DNA of 55,545 nt from assembly GCA_012520395.1 (NCBI GenBank), contig JAAYOL010000053.1:1-55545 (forward strand). Direction: 5' to 3'. Positions 1-8,501 of this stretch are shown in pieces. The position numbers and the translations under genes were made by a program. The notes under the pieces are model-generated. The model made no database searches. It saw only the letters and a program-made list of their open reading frames with translations, and was not told the DNA's origin. Position 1 is the stretch's first letter; each line of letters opens with the position of its first letter. This stretch comes from Clostridiales bacterium (GTDB lineage Bacteria > Bacillota > Clostridia > Oscillospirales > Oscillospiraceae).

Positions 1-1
1 A

Positions 2-586
2 ATACGGGAGCTGACCCGCTACCCCGCCGTTGAGAGGATAGACATGGTAGAGATAGACGAGCTTGTGGTCGAGGTCTGTAAAAAGTACCTGCCCCAGACG
101 GCCAGCCGCTTCGATGACCCGCGCGTGAATCTCTACTTTGAGGACGGATTGAAGTTTGTCCGGCGAAAGAGCGAGGAATACGACCTGATTATCGTTGATT
201 CCACAGACCCCTTCGGTCCCGGCGAAGGGCTTTTTACAAAGGAGTTTTACGGCAACTGCTTCAAGGCCCTCAAAAAGGACGGCATCATGGTAAATCAGCA
301 TGAGAGCCCCTTTTACGACAATGACCGTATTGCCATGCAGCGGGCGCACAAGCGTATAGTCGAAAGCTTCCCAATAAGCAGGGTTTATCAGGTGCACATA
401 CCGACCTATCCGTCCGGACACTGGCTTTTCGGCTTCGCATCTAAGGAATACCATCCCGTTGAGGACTTAAACGCCACCGCGTGGAACCTTCTCGGGCTTA
501 AGACAAAGTACTACAATACGAAGCTGCATGTCGGAGCATTTGCTCTGCCGACCTATGTGGAGGAGATACTGAGAGATGTTGAATAA
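2..586 (+). CDS. speE: Spermidine synthase, 5' end outside window
   Basis: This is the C-terminal part of a polyamine aminopropyltransferase, which moves the aminopropyl group of decarboxylated S-adenosylmethionine onto putrescine to give spermidine in the cytoplasm. The frame is open from base 2, and the first residues (IRELTRYPAVERIDMVEID) are the Rossmann-fold nucleotide-binding strand of the family, so the true start lies upstream and the internal ATG at 44 is not the start. Further family marks are the DSTDPFGPGEGLF active-site loop, NQHESPFY and TYPSGHWLFG. The stop overlaps the start of the agmatinase gene by 11 bases, which indicates an operon with translational coupling. The N-terminal beta domain cannot be seen. 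Confidence 0.93.
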   Translation: MRELTRYPAVERIDMVEIDELVVEVCKKYLPQTASRFDDPRVNLYFEDGLKFVRRKSEEYDLIIVDSTDPFGPGEGLFTKEFYGNCFKALKKDGIMVNQHESPFYDNDRIAMQRAHKRIVESFPISRVYQVHIPTYPSGHWLFGFASKEYHPVEDLNATAWNLLGLKTKYYNTKLHVGAFALPTYVEEILRDVE

Positions 587-1427
587 GAACATAGAGACCT
601 TCTTGGGCTGCGATGCGGAGTACGAGGACGCGAAAATAGTCCTGTACGGCGCGCCCTTCGATTCCACGACCAGCAATAGACCCGGTGCGCGCTTCGGCCC
701 GAGGGCGATAAGAGGCGAAAGCTACGGGCTGGAGAGCTACAGCCCTTATCAGGACCGCGATTTGTCCGAAATAGCGGTATTCGACAGCGGAGACCTTGAG
801 CTCTGCTTTGGGGACGCGTCACTTGCGCTTATGGCCATTGAGGAGCGGGCAGCCGCTATACTGGAAGATAAAAAGCTACCACTGATGCTCGGCGGCGAGC
901 ATCTGGTCACGCTCGGCGCTGTCCGGGCGGCGGCCCAAAAGCACCCCGACCTGCACATTATACACTTTGACGCCCACGCCGACTTGAGGGAGGATTATAT
1001 GGGCGTGAGTCTCTCGCACGCCTGTGTGATTCGGCGCTGCCACAACATTTTGGGTGACGGGCGAATATTTCAGTTTGGCATACGCTCGGGAGACAGGAGT
1101 GAGTTTCATTGGGCGAAGGAAGGTCATACGGAGCTTAGAAAATTCAATTTTGACGGACTGGGTGCAACACTCGGCAGGTTAAAGGGCAGGCCTGTATATC
1201 TGACAATAGACCTAGATGTGCTGGATCCCTCCTGCTTCCCCGGCACCGGAACCCCGGAGGCGGGCGGTGTCAGCTTTCTGGAGCTATTAGATGCTGTAAC
1301 CGACGTTTGCCAAAATGCCAGCATAGTCGGCGCCGACATAAATGAGCTGGCCCCCTCACTCGATGCCAGCGGCGCATCCACCGCCCTCGCCTGCAAGCTG
1401 GTTAGGGAGCTTTTGCTGGCACTGTAA
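576..1427 (+). CDS. speB: Agmatinase (ureohydrolase family)
   Basis: A 283-residue ureohydrolase expected to hydrolyse agmatine to putrescine and urea. The binuclear manganese site is complete: GGEHLVTLG, HFDAHADLR and TIDLDVLDPSCFPGTGTPEAGG-type segments supply the His and Asp ligands. Agmatinase is preferred over arginase or formimidoylglutamase because the gene sits directly behind spermidine synthase and ahead of carboxynorspermidine genes, so it supplies putrescine to both. The ATG lies inside the end of speE (11-base overlap). The length is a little short of the usual 290-300 residues but no motif is missing. Confidence 0.92.
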   Translation: MLNKNIETFLGCDAEYEDAKIVLYGAPFDSTTSNRPGARFGPRAIRGESYGLESYSPYQDRDLSEIAVFDSGDLELCFGDASLALMAIEERAAAILEDKKLPLMLGGEHLVTLGAVRAAAQKHPDLHIIHFDAHADLREDYMGVSLSHACVIRRCHNILGDGRIFQFGIRSGDRSEFHWAKEGHTELRKFNFDGLGATLGRLKGRPVYLTIDLDVLDPSCFPGTGTPEAGGVSFLELLDAVTDVCQNASIVGADINELAPSLDASGASTALACKLVRELLLAL

Positions 1428-1458
1428 AACGATACTTACAATTTAAAGGAGATATAAT

Positions 1459-2661
1459 ATGGGAAAGGCTCTTATAATCGGCTGCGGCGGCGTCGGAAGC
1501 GTGGCTATCCACAAATGCTGCCAGAACAGCGAGGTTTTCACCGAAATCTGCATAGCCAGCCGCACAAAATCCAAGTGCGACGAGCTGAAAAAGAAGCTTG
1601 AGGGCACGACGAAGACGAAAATCACCACAGCTCAGGTGGATGCCGACGACGTAAACGCTCTCATCGAGCTTATAAACCGTGAGAAGCCGGGCGTGGTTTT
1701 GAATCTCGCCCTGCCGTATCAGGATTTGACAATCATGGACGCCTGCCTCGCCTGCAAGGTGCACTATGTCGACACCGCCAACTACGAGCCGGAGGACACC
1801 GCGAAGTTTGAGTACAAGTGGCAGTGGGCGTACAGGGAGAGGTTCGAGAAGGCCGGTATAACCGCCCTTCTGGGCAGCGGCTTTGACCCCGGTGTTACGG
1901 GTGTATTCTCGGCCTACGCCTTAAAGCACCACTTCGACGAGATTAACTATATAGACATTCTCGACTGCAACGCCGGCGACCACGGCTACCCCTTCGCTAC
2001 GAACTTTAACCCCGAGATAAACATCCGTGAGGTAACTGCAAAGGGCAGCTATTGGGAAAACGGCGAGTGGATAGAGACAGAGCCCATGGAGATAAAAAGG
2101 GTCTACGACTTCCCCGAGATTGGCGAGAAAGATATGTACCTTCTTCATCACGAGGAGCTTGAGAGCCTTGCCCTCAACATCCCCGGAATAAAGCGCATCC
2201 GCTTCTTTATGACCTTCGGCCAGAGCTATCTGACGCATCTCAAATGCCTTGAAAACGTCGGCATGACCAGCATAGAGCCTATTGAGTTTGAGGGTAAGAT
2301 GATAGTGCCCCTGCAATTTTTGAAGGCTGTCCTGCCCGACCCGTCGAGCCTTGGACCGCGCACAAAGGGCAAGACCAACATCGGCTGCATCTTCATAGGC
2401 AAAAAGGACGGCAGGGAGAAGCGCTACTACCTCTACAACGTCTGTGACCATGAGCAGTGCTACAAGGAGGTCGGAAGTCAGGCGGTTGCTTACACGACCG
2501 GCGTTCCCGCCATGATAGGCGCGGCTATGGTGCTGACCGGCACATGGAGCAAACCCGGCGTCTATAATATCGAGGAGTTTGACCCCGATCCCTTCATGGA
2601 AGAGCTTAATAGGTGGGGCCTGCCCTGGCAGGAGAGCTTCGACCCGAAGCTGGTTGACTGA
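1459..2661 (+). CDS. Carboxynorspermidine/carboxyspermidine dehydrogenase (saccharopine dehydrogenase family)
   Basis: A 400-residue NAD(P)-dependent enzyme of the saccharopine dehydrogenase fold. The N-terminus has the dinucleotide-binding motif GCGGVGSVAIHKC, followed by VHYVDTANYEPEDTAKF and LGSGFDPGVTGVF, which are typical of the carboxynorspermidine dehydrogenase branch. It would condense aspartate semialdehyde with a diamine and reduce the Schiff base to the carboxylated triamine. A strong ribosome site (aaaggag) lies about 8 bases before the ATG. The stop TGA overlaps the next ATG by one base. The neighbouring decarboxylase makes this role much more likely than lysine metabolism. Confidence 0.88.
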   Translation: MGKALIIGCGGVGSVAIHKCCQNSEVFTEICIASRTKSKCDELKKKLEGTTKTKITTAQVDADDVNALIELINREKPGVVLNLALPYQDLTIMDACLACKVHYVDTANYEPEDTAKFEYKWQWAYRERFEKAGITALLGSGFDPGVTGVFSAYALKHHFDEINYIDILDCNAGDHGYPFATNFNPEINIREVTAKGSYWENGEWIETEPMEIKRVYDFPEIGEKDMYLLHHEELESLALNIPGIKRIRFFMTFGQSYLTHLKCLENVGMTSIEPIEFEGKMIVPLQFLKAVLPDPSSLGPRTKGKTNIGCIFIGKKDGREKRYYLYNVCDHEQCYKEVGSQAVAYTTGVPAMIGAAMVLTGTWSKPGVYNIEEFDPDPFMEELNRWGLPWQESFDPKLVD

Positions 2662-3788
2662 TGGGGGAGGTTGAGCTGAAAACCCCCTGCTATGTGGTTG
2701 ACGAGGCGCTTATTGAGAGAAACCTTGAGATATTAAAGGATGTGCAGGACAGGACCGGCTGCAAAATACTACTCGCCCAGAAAGCCTTTTCAATGTTCGC
2801 CCTCTATCCGCTAATAGGCAGATACCTTGCCGGAACCGCGGCCAGCGGCCTTCATGAGGCAAGGCTTGGGAAGGAGAAAATGGGCGGCGAGACCCATGTG
2901 TTTTCCCCCGCCTACCGCGAGGATGAGTTCGACGAGATATTGAAGTATGCAGACCACATAGTGTTCAACAGCTTCAGTCAAGTGCTGAAATTCGCCCCTC
3001 GGGCCCGTGCTGCACGTAAGAGCGTGGGACTGCGCATAAACCCCGAGTGCTCAACTCAGGAGGGGCAGGCCATATATGACCCCTGCTCCCCGGGCAGCCG
3101 CCTCGGTGTGACAATTGAGAGCTTTCGGCCGGAGCTTGTCCATCTGCTTGACGGGCTGCACTTCCACACGCTCTGCGAGCAGGACTCTGACGCCCTTGAG
3201 ATAACGCTTAGTGCGGTTGAGGAGAAGTTCGGAAAATGGCTTTCTCAAATGAAGTGGCTAAACTTCGGGGGCGGCCACCACATAACGAGGGAGGGCTACG
3301 ACATAGCCCGTCTTGAGCGCTGCATTAAAAGGGTGAAGGAAAAATACGATGCCCAAGTCTATCTTGAGCCGGGCGAGGCCGTGGCGCTTAACGCGGGTTT
3401 TCTCATCACAACAGTACTCGACACACTGAAAAACGACATAGATATCGCGATACTGGACGCCTCAGCCGCCTGCCATATGCCCGATGTACTCGAAATGCCC
3501 TACCGCCCGCCGCTCCTCGGCTCCGGAAAGCCGGGGGAGAAGAAGTACACCTATCGCCTCGGCGGGCCTACCTGCCTTGCCGGTGATATAATAGGGGACT
3601 ACTCATTTGATGAGCCGCTCTGCGAAGGAGTGCGCCTTTACTTCGGTGACATGGCCATTTACACCATGGTCAAGAACAACACGTTCAACGGAACGGCGCT
3701 GCCCGACATAGTTTTACGCGACAGGTCCGGAGACTGCCGCGTAATAAGAAGCTTCGGTTACGAAGATTTTCAGTCCAGACTCTCTTAG
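2661..3788 (+). CDS. nspC: Carboxynorspermidine decarboxylase
   Basis: A 375-residue fold-III PLP decarboxylase that removes CO2 from carboxyspermidine or carboxynorspermidine to give the free triamine. The PLP lysine is Lys41 in LLAQKAFSMF. GLHFHTLCEQ, LNFGGGHHITREGYD and LEPGEAVALNAGF are family motifs. C-terminal segments GPTCLAGDIIGDYSF and MAIYTMVKNNTFNG complete the active site. It is the last gene of the polyamine operon; its TAG overlaps the end of the convergent asnB by four bases, leaving no room for a separate terminator. Confidence 0.93.
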   Translation: MGEVELKTPCYVVDEALIERNLEILKDVQDRTGCKILLAQKAFSMFALYPLIGRYLAGTAASGLHEARLGKEKMGGETHVFSPAYREDEFDEILKYADHIVFNSFSQVLKFAPRARAARKSVGLRINPECSTQEGQAIYDPCSPGSRLGVTIESFRPELVHLLDGLHFHTLCEQDSDALEITLSAVEEKFGKWLSQMKWLNFGGGHHITREGYDIARLERCIKRVKEKYDAQVYLEPGEAVALNAGFLITTVLDTLKNDIDIAILDASAACHMPDVLEMPYRPPLLGSGKPGEKKYTYRLGGPTCLAGDIIGDYSFDEPLCEGVRLYFGDMAIYTMVKNNTFNGTALPDIVLRDRSGDCRVIRSFGYEDFQSRLS

Positions 3789-5305
3789 CTTAGAAGCAGG
3801 TTTACATTATACTCCCTCAGCCAGTACTCAAGCTGTATGAGCCAGGCGATAAGCTGCGGCTTGCTCATTAGCTGACCGAACCAGGTCCCGCTGTCCTGCT
3901 CAAGAAAAGCCCTGAACGAATCCATATCCAGAATAGTCTCAAGCCTTGAATCCCCGGAGCCGAGTATTTCGCTGAGCTTTTTTGTGACCAGCGCCTCGTA
4001 CCGGGGATTGTGCGTCTTCGGATACGGACTCTTTTTGCGGTGGAGTATTTCTTCCGGAAGATAGGAAGCCATGGCGTTTCTCAGCAGGGCCTTCTCTACC
4101 CCGTTTTCAAATTTGATTTCCCAGGGCACGTTGTAGACATACTCGACTATTCTGTGGTCTGCGAAGGGTACGCGTATCTCAACGGAGCTTGCCATGCTCA
4201 TGCGGTCTTTACGCTCAAGCAGGGAGGTCATGAAAAGACTCATAGAAAGCCAGGTGGCCTTCCTGCTCTGGAGCATAGTCTCGCTGTCGGTATCAAGCCT
4301 GGGAAACTTTTCCGCAAGCTCAATGTATTTCTCCGAAAGGGCCTCATAGCCATCCTCGGGCCTTACCACGGACTTTCTAAACAGCTCTGCTCTGAGCATC
4401 GGCTGGTGCACCCACGGGAAGAAGGACGAGTCCAGCATTTCTTTTCGGTAGAACCATGGATAGCCGCCAAAAACCTCATCGGCGCACTCGCCGGAAATGG
4501 CGACTGTGTGCCGCTTTTTTATCTGCTCACAGAAGTAGAGCAGGGAGGAGTCTATGTCCGACTGGCCGGGCATATCCCTCGCTATTGTGGCCTTGAGGAG
4601 ATAGTCTGACACCCTTTCGGTCGGTGCTGTGAGTATCGTATGCTCTGAGCCGATATAGTCCGCCATGTACTGTGCGTATTCATCGTCGCCCTGCGGCTGA
4701 AAAAGTGAGGACTTGAAGCTCTCCTTATTGCCCTCGTACTCAAAGGAATAGGTGGAGAGAGTAAGACCGCGCCGTGCGTAATCCCGCGCAGCCACGGAGG
4801 ATACGACAGACGAATCAATGCCGCCTGATAAAAGGGTGCAAAGGGGAACGTCGGATACAAGCTGGCGCTTGATAGCGTCCGTGACCAGCCACTTGGTTTT
4901 TTCTATTGCTGTCTCCCGCGAATCGGTAAACTGCTCGGCCTTGAGCTCCCAATACCGCTGGACTTGAAAGCCTGTTTTGCAGTAAGCGGCGCGGTAGCCG
5001 GGTCTCAGCTCGAATATATCCCTGAATATGCTGATTCCATTGAGCCTGACGGGGGAGAGGAAGATTAGCTGCCAAAGTCCGAACATATCGACATCCGGTC
5101 TTACGTCGGGGTGCCGGAGCAAAGCCTTAATCTCGGAGGCAAACAGCAGTGTCGTGCCGACAAAGGAAAAGAAAAGCGGCTTAACTCCCATCCGGTCCCG
5201 GGCGAGGAACACCATGTCCTTTTCCTTGTCGTAAACAGCGAAGGCAAATATTCCGTTGAGTCGTTCGACGCATTGGGGACCGTAAAATATATACGAATAT
5301 AGCAC
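3785..5305 (-). pseudogene. asnB: Asparagine synthase, C-terminal fragment (frameshifted asnB)
   Basis: The larger piece of a class-II glutamine-dependent asparagine synthetase that would be about 611 residues if intact (3785-5619). This fragment holds the end of the glutaminase domain (ERLNGIFAFAVYDKEKD, ARDRMGVKPLFF) and the whole synthetase domain with the ATP pyrophosphatase loop LLSGGIDSSV and SGECADEVFGGYPWFY. No stop interrupts the frame from about 5413 down to the terminus, so the GTG at 5305 is only the first start-like codon after the break. Restoring one G in the run at 5414-5418 (C run on the + strand) fuses the two frames as RRLGGREYTIIYNGELYN, the expected family sequence. Either a recent mutation or a sequence error. 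Confidence 0.88.
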
Positions 5306-5397
5306 TGTCTCCGTATCGCACTTAGTAGTGAACTCGGCCCCTTTGCCGCGAAGCTCCTCCGTAAGCTCGGGCGTGTTGTAAAGCTCTCCATTGTATA

Positions 5398-5619
5398 TTA
5401 TCGTATATTCCCGCCCCCAAGCCTGCGCGCCATTGGCTGCCTGCCGTTTTCGGGGTCTATTACAGACAGGCGGTTGTGCTGAAAGGCCACAGGGCCATCC
5501 GTAAACACCCCGCTCTGGTCAGGGCCGCGCCCGCTCATCACCGCACCCATTTCCTCAGCGATTTGGGGCGAGACATTATCGTTGTTAAAAAAGTCAACTA
5601 TGCCGCAAATAGAACACAT
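5398..5619 (-). pseudogene. asnB: Asparagine synthase, N-terminal glutaminase fragment
   Basis: A 73-residue N-terminal piece of the same asnB. It begins MCSICGIVDFF, with Cys2 as the glutaminase nucleophile, and continues with MSGRGPDQSG, HNRLSVIDPENGRQPM, all diagnostic of the class-II amidotransferase domain. After QPMARRLGG the reading frame slips and ends at a TAA, while the correct continuation REYTIIYNGELYN is present one frame away. The start is supported by a ggagg ribosome site eight bases upstream of the ATG. A product of this length alone would not be functional. Confidence 0.86.
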
Positions 5620-5775
5620 TTGGCTACCTCCACCAGACCATTTGCTGTATAAATATTATATTCAAAAAAGAAGGATAGCGTTCCCTTCGATTAAAAAGGG
5701 GTTTAACACAAATGAATATTTATCACAGATTAAAAGAATAATAGTAGTGTAGAGAGTCAGAAGGGATATAATTAA

Positions 5776-5822
5776 GAACAGAGGCTTCTGTTCAAAACGG
5801 GGGGCGCGGTAGTGCGCCCCCC
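5776..5822 (-). terminator. Tandem hairpins, terminator of the LysM-CAP gene
   Basis: Read leftward, a perfect 9-bp stem (ggggggcgc, 6-base loop) at 5822-5799 begins six bases after the LysM-CAP stop codon and is followed by gtttt. A second perfect 7-bp stem (gaacaga/tctgttc, 4-base loop) at 5793-5776 follows immediately and is trailed by ttaattat. The pair looks like a double intrinsic terminator protecting asnB from readthrough. Confidence 0.8.
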
Positions 5823-5828
5823 AGATGT

Positions 5829-6461
5829 TTAATTCGCTTTAATAAACATTTGTGTCCAGTAGAAGGTGCCGTTTGCTGCTTTTGCGACACCTACACCAAT
5901 TTGATTATAGGTGGCGCTTAGTATATTGCTGCGGTGACCCGGCGAATTCATCCATGCGTTCATCACCTCGGCCGGCGTTCTCTGACCGTAGGCTATATTC
6001 TCGCCTGCGGCTGAGAATTTGATGCCGAAGTTGTCCAGCATAACAAAGGGTGAGCCGTAAGTCGGGGACTGGTGAGCGAAATAGCGCTTGTCTATCATAT
6101 CCTGCGACTTGTAGCGCGCGACCCTCGATACCTCCCAATTATGCTTGAGGGTGGAAAGTCCGCGCTTGGCACGCTCGGCGTTGACAAGCCTTACTACCTC
6201 CGCCTCCAGGGCCTTGACGTCGTCAATGCTGGGAATTGTAATTTTCTGTCCCGGGAATATTAGGTCGGGGTTTTTAATTTGCGGGTTGGCCTTTATAAGC
6301 TCGCTGATGCCTATCTGATATCTTACCGCAATCTTCCACATAGTATCGCCCCTGGCAACCGTATGGGTTCCGCTCTGTGCCAGAGCGAAGGAATGTGGAA
6401 CCAGTGCTGCTGTAATAATTAGTGCTGATATAAATTTAATAAATTTTGATTTTGTTTTCAC
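5829..6461 (-). CDS. Secreted LysM + CAP (SCP/YkwD) domain protein
   Basis: A 210-residue secreted protein. The chosen start is the GTG at 6461, which has an aggagg site nine bases upstream and gives a normal signal peptide (Lys-rich start, hydrophobic residues 9-28, ending near ALA). An upstream ATG at 6551 would add 30 residues without a ribosome site. Residues about 33-77 are one LysM peptidoglycan-binding repeat (HTVARGDTMWKIAVRYQI, FPGQKITIP). Residues about 87-207 are a CAP domain with LVNAERAKRGL, SPTYGSPFVML, GENIAYGQRTPAEVMNAWM and SPGHRSNIL. Similar proteins (YkwD, SafA-like) bind the wall or spore coat; the function of the CAP domain is unclear. Confidence 0.9.
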   Translation of the reverse strand: MKTKSKFIKFISALIITAALVPHSFALAQSGTHTVARGDTMWKIAVRYQIGISELIKANPQIKNPDLIFPGQKITIPSIDDVKALEAEVVRLVNAERAKRGLSTLKHNWEVSRVARYKSQDMIDKRYFAHQSPTYGSPFVMLDNFGIKFSAAGENIAYGQRTPAEVMNAWMNSPGHRSNILSATYNQIGVGVAKAANGTFYWTQMFIKAN

Positions 6462-6601
6462 TGCTACAATCCTCCTCGCTGATATTTTGCGTAAATATGA
6501 GAGCAATAATGTTAGCAGAAGCCCGGTATTTTTTTCTGAGGCGGAAATCAAGCATACAGCCGCCGCGCCGGGTAAAACTAGCTAGGAGGAGATGGTAAAC
6601 A

Positions 6602-7030
6602 GTGAACAAAAACGCACAGCTGCTGAATTTTATATATCAAAACTCGGGTATGGGTGTAATTACCACTGATCAGATTTTAGGCTCGGTAGACAATCGGCGT
6701 CTTAAAAGCCAGATTAAGGCCCAGCACAGGGAGTATTCCAGCATTAATAAAGAGGCGAAAAAGCTTCTGAACAAAAACGGATACGGCGCAAAGGGCGTAA
6801 GCCCTGTTCAGAAGCTGTCGGCCGGCATGATGATTAAAATGAAAACCTATAAGGATAACTCGCCCTCCCATATTGCCGAAATGATGATTCAAGGCAGTAA
6901 CATGGGCATAATTGACGCAAATAAAAAGCTCCATGAGTACAAGGGTGCCGAAAGAGACGTGCGCGGTCTTATGTGCCGCCTGCTTCGCTTCGAGGAAAAC
7001 AACGTACAGCGCCTGAAGGAGTTTCTCTAA
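6602..7030 (+). CDS. Small helical protein of unknown function
   Basis: A 142-residue soluble, mostly helical protein with no signal peptide. I do not recognise a characterised family. The pattern (NAQLLNFIYQNSGMG, SPSHIAEMMIQGSNMGII, LLRFEENNVQRLKEFL, with evenly spaced hydrophobics) suggests a four-helix bundle like the DUF2383/ferritin-like small proteins of clostridia, but no metal-ligand set is evident. Start is GTG at 6602, with aggagga 8-14 bases upstream; the ATG at 6592 is out of frame. It is divergent from the LysM-CAP gene and monocistronic, with its own terminator. Confidence 0.75.
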   Translation: MNKNAQLLNFIYQNSGMGVITTDQILGSVDNRRLKSQIKAQHREYSSINKEAKKLLNKNGYGAKGVSPVQKLSAGMMIKMKTYKDNSPSHIAEMMIQGSNMGIIDANKKLHEYKGAERDVRGLMCRLLRFEENNVQRLKEFL

Positions 7031-7038
7031 CGGAAACA

Positions 7039-7072
7039 GGGGTGCCCGCCTGAGGGCACCCCTTCTTATTTT
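7039..7072 (+). terminator. Intrinsic terminator of the small helical protein gene
   Basis: Perfect 9-bp stem ggggtgccc/gggcacccc with a 6-base loop, followed by ttcttatttt, nine bases after the stop codon at 7030. Confidence 0.9.
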
Positions 7073-7147
7073 AAATCCCGATAACTTATTATCACTCAAG
7101 CGCCGCACCTTAAGGCGGGCGGAAAATGGAAGGGGGCCTTCTATGTT

Positions 7148-7681
7148 TTAGCGCCCGCCCGCATCATTTGCCTTCAGCAGCTTTATTCTCTCTTTATAGT
7201 CCGGGAGCACGGAGGCTATAAGAGCGTAAAAATCCCTGCCGTGGTTTTTATGTACTATGTGGGCCAGCTCATGCACCACGACATAGTCTATGGCCCTTTC
7301 AGGGCAGAGCATGAGCCGGTACGAAAAGCAAAGCCCGTTTTTATAGCTGCAGCTTCCGTAGCGCTTCCTGGCCGAGGTTATTTTCACTGAGGAGGGCGAA
7401 AGACCCATAATAGCCCCGTAATATGCCACGCGGGCGGGGAGATGTACCCTCGCGCGGCGCTTCAACTCCTCGATCTGCTCAGAGGAGGGCTCCGACTGCT
7501 CTTCAAGAAGGGCTCTGCGTTTTTCAAGCTTTTCCGCTATCCACCTGCCGTGCTTTTCCACGAAGCGGTCAATCTCGCGTATTGGTACATGCCAGGGTGC
7601 GCGCACCAGGACCTCAAGTCCGCTTGTTATCTCAAGGGATAGGGTTTTTCTTTCGGAGCGATTCAGTCTGTATTCGTACAT
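7148..7681 (-). CDS. YgjP-like zinc metallopeptidase (DUF45)
   Basis: A 177-residue cytoplasmic protein of the YgjP/DUF45 family. The zinc site is VVHELAHIVHKNHGRDFY (HExxH at residues 137-141 plus His in KNHG). KRYGSCSYKNGL and FSYRLMLCPERAIDYV precede it as in all family members. The ATG at 7681 was chosen; it overlaps the upstream flavodoxin-gene stop as TGATG, and a TTG three bases earlier is the only alternative. The physiological substrate of the family is not established. A long GC-rich inverted repeat (7113-7158) overlaps its 3' end and may terminate it. Confidence 0.85.
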   Translation of the reverse strand: MYEYRLNRSERKTLSLEITSGLEVLVRAPWHVPIREIDRFVEKHGRWIAEKLEKRRALLEEQSEPSSEQIEELKRRARVHLPARVAYYGAIMGLSPSSVKITSARKRYGSCSYKNGLCFSYRLMLCPERAIDYVVVHELAHIVHKNHGRDFYALIASVLPDYKERIKLLKANDAGGR

Positions 7682-8160
7682 CAAACTGCGCTCTTGTACC
7701 AGCTTAAAAGTCCTCTGAGGTTATCCGGGGAGACGTAATCTTTATAGCTGTAAAGCGTATCCTTTGATTCCGGATTGCCATCTTTGCCGGCCATTGCCTT
7801 GACCGCCGCCTTCAAGATGATTTTGTTGAGCCCCCGGAGCCTCTGTATATCAACGCCACCCTGAAGGTAGAACGCAGGGGTGGCTCCGGTGTTGTTTTGC
7901 TCGATGAGTTGGCTAAGGGCCTCGGCATCCTGTCCGCGCAAACCTACACCTGCAACCGCCCTGATATTGAAATTTTTTGAGGCCTTGGCGTATCCCTTGA
8001 TTTTTCCGGCGCAGAGCCACCCCAGATAGATGATGGAATCCCCGCCATTCACCTTGTTTTCCGAAAGGGAGTAGCAAGGCAAACCCGTCTGGGCAGAGAG
8101 CAGCTCGGCATATTTCTTTGTGAATCCCGTGTTGGATTCGTATACTATGGCACGAATCAT
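7681..8160 (-). CDS. Flavodoxin-like protein
   Basis: A 159-residue protein with a flavodoxin-type N-terminus (IVYESNTGFTKKYAELLSAQTGLPCY), matching an FMN phosphate-binding loop, then SIIYLGWLCAGKIKGYAKA. Two ATGs lie at 8166 and 8160. The ggagg site is one base from the first but seven from the second, so 8160 is the probable start. It is likely a redox or flavoprotein accessory; it lacks a clear second aromatic FMN-sandwich motif, so cofactor binding is unproven. Co-transcribed with the downstream YgjP-like gene (one-base overlap). Confidence 0.75.
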   Translation of the reverse strand: MIRAIVYESNTGFTKKYAELLSAQTGLPCYSLSENKVNGGDSIIYLGWLCAGKIKGYAKASKNFNIRAVAGVGLRGQDAEALSQLIEQNNTGATPAFYLQGGVDIQRLRGLNKIILKAAVKAMAGKDGNPESKDTLYSYKDYVSPDNLRGLLSWYKSAV

Positions 8161-8166
8161 CTTCAT

Positions 8167-8425
8167 TCCTCCAATAAGTTAATAGCAGCCCGGTTTTTAC
8201 CACCTGATTGTACCACGAATTTCAAAAAATAAATAATAACTTTAAAATATTTATAAATATTCATCGCTCTTCCCTCACGCACATTAATCCAGAATATGGG
8301 ATTTAGCTGCCGTAGCGGAAGCTGAAAGTTGCAATAATTATCGTTATAGCTGTCAAGTTTGATATTATTACTAAAAAAGTGACGAAAAACTGCTGTGGTT
8401 TTTAATTCAAAATTCCAATTGAGTG
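8167..8425. other. AT-rich intergenic region, no gene seen
   Basis: A 335-base gap separates the divergent flavodoxin-like and xpt genes. I see no ORF, tRNA or purine-riboswitch core in it. The right end carries the xpt promoter. On the minus strand a TACAAT box near 8213 may be the -10 of the flavodoxin-like gene, without a good -35. Confidence 0.5.
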
Positions 8426-8454
8426 TTGAAAAGAGTCGGCATTTGATGTATTAT
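8426..8454 (+). promoter_or_regulatory. Sigma-A-type promoter of xpt operon
   Basis: TTGAAA at 8426-8431, a 17-base spacer and TATTAT at 8449-8454. Transcription would start near 8461, leaving a leader of only about 40 bases before the xpt start, too short for a purine riboswitch. Confidence 0.7.
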
Positions 8455-8501
8455 TAATTCATCATTTCAATTATTTTTCACCAAAACAGGAAAACTAAGG
8501 G

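Noticed and set aside
7113-7158. GC-rich inverted repeat overlapping the YgjP-like stop codon
   Set aside because: ggcgggcg/cgcccgcc with a nested hairpin could be a terminator, but the right arm is coding sequence and no T tract follows, so it is not listed as a separate feature.
8270-8500. Purine riboswitch before xpt
   Set aside because: The conserved loop sequences are not visible and the predicted promoter lies too close to the gene.
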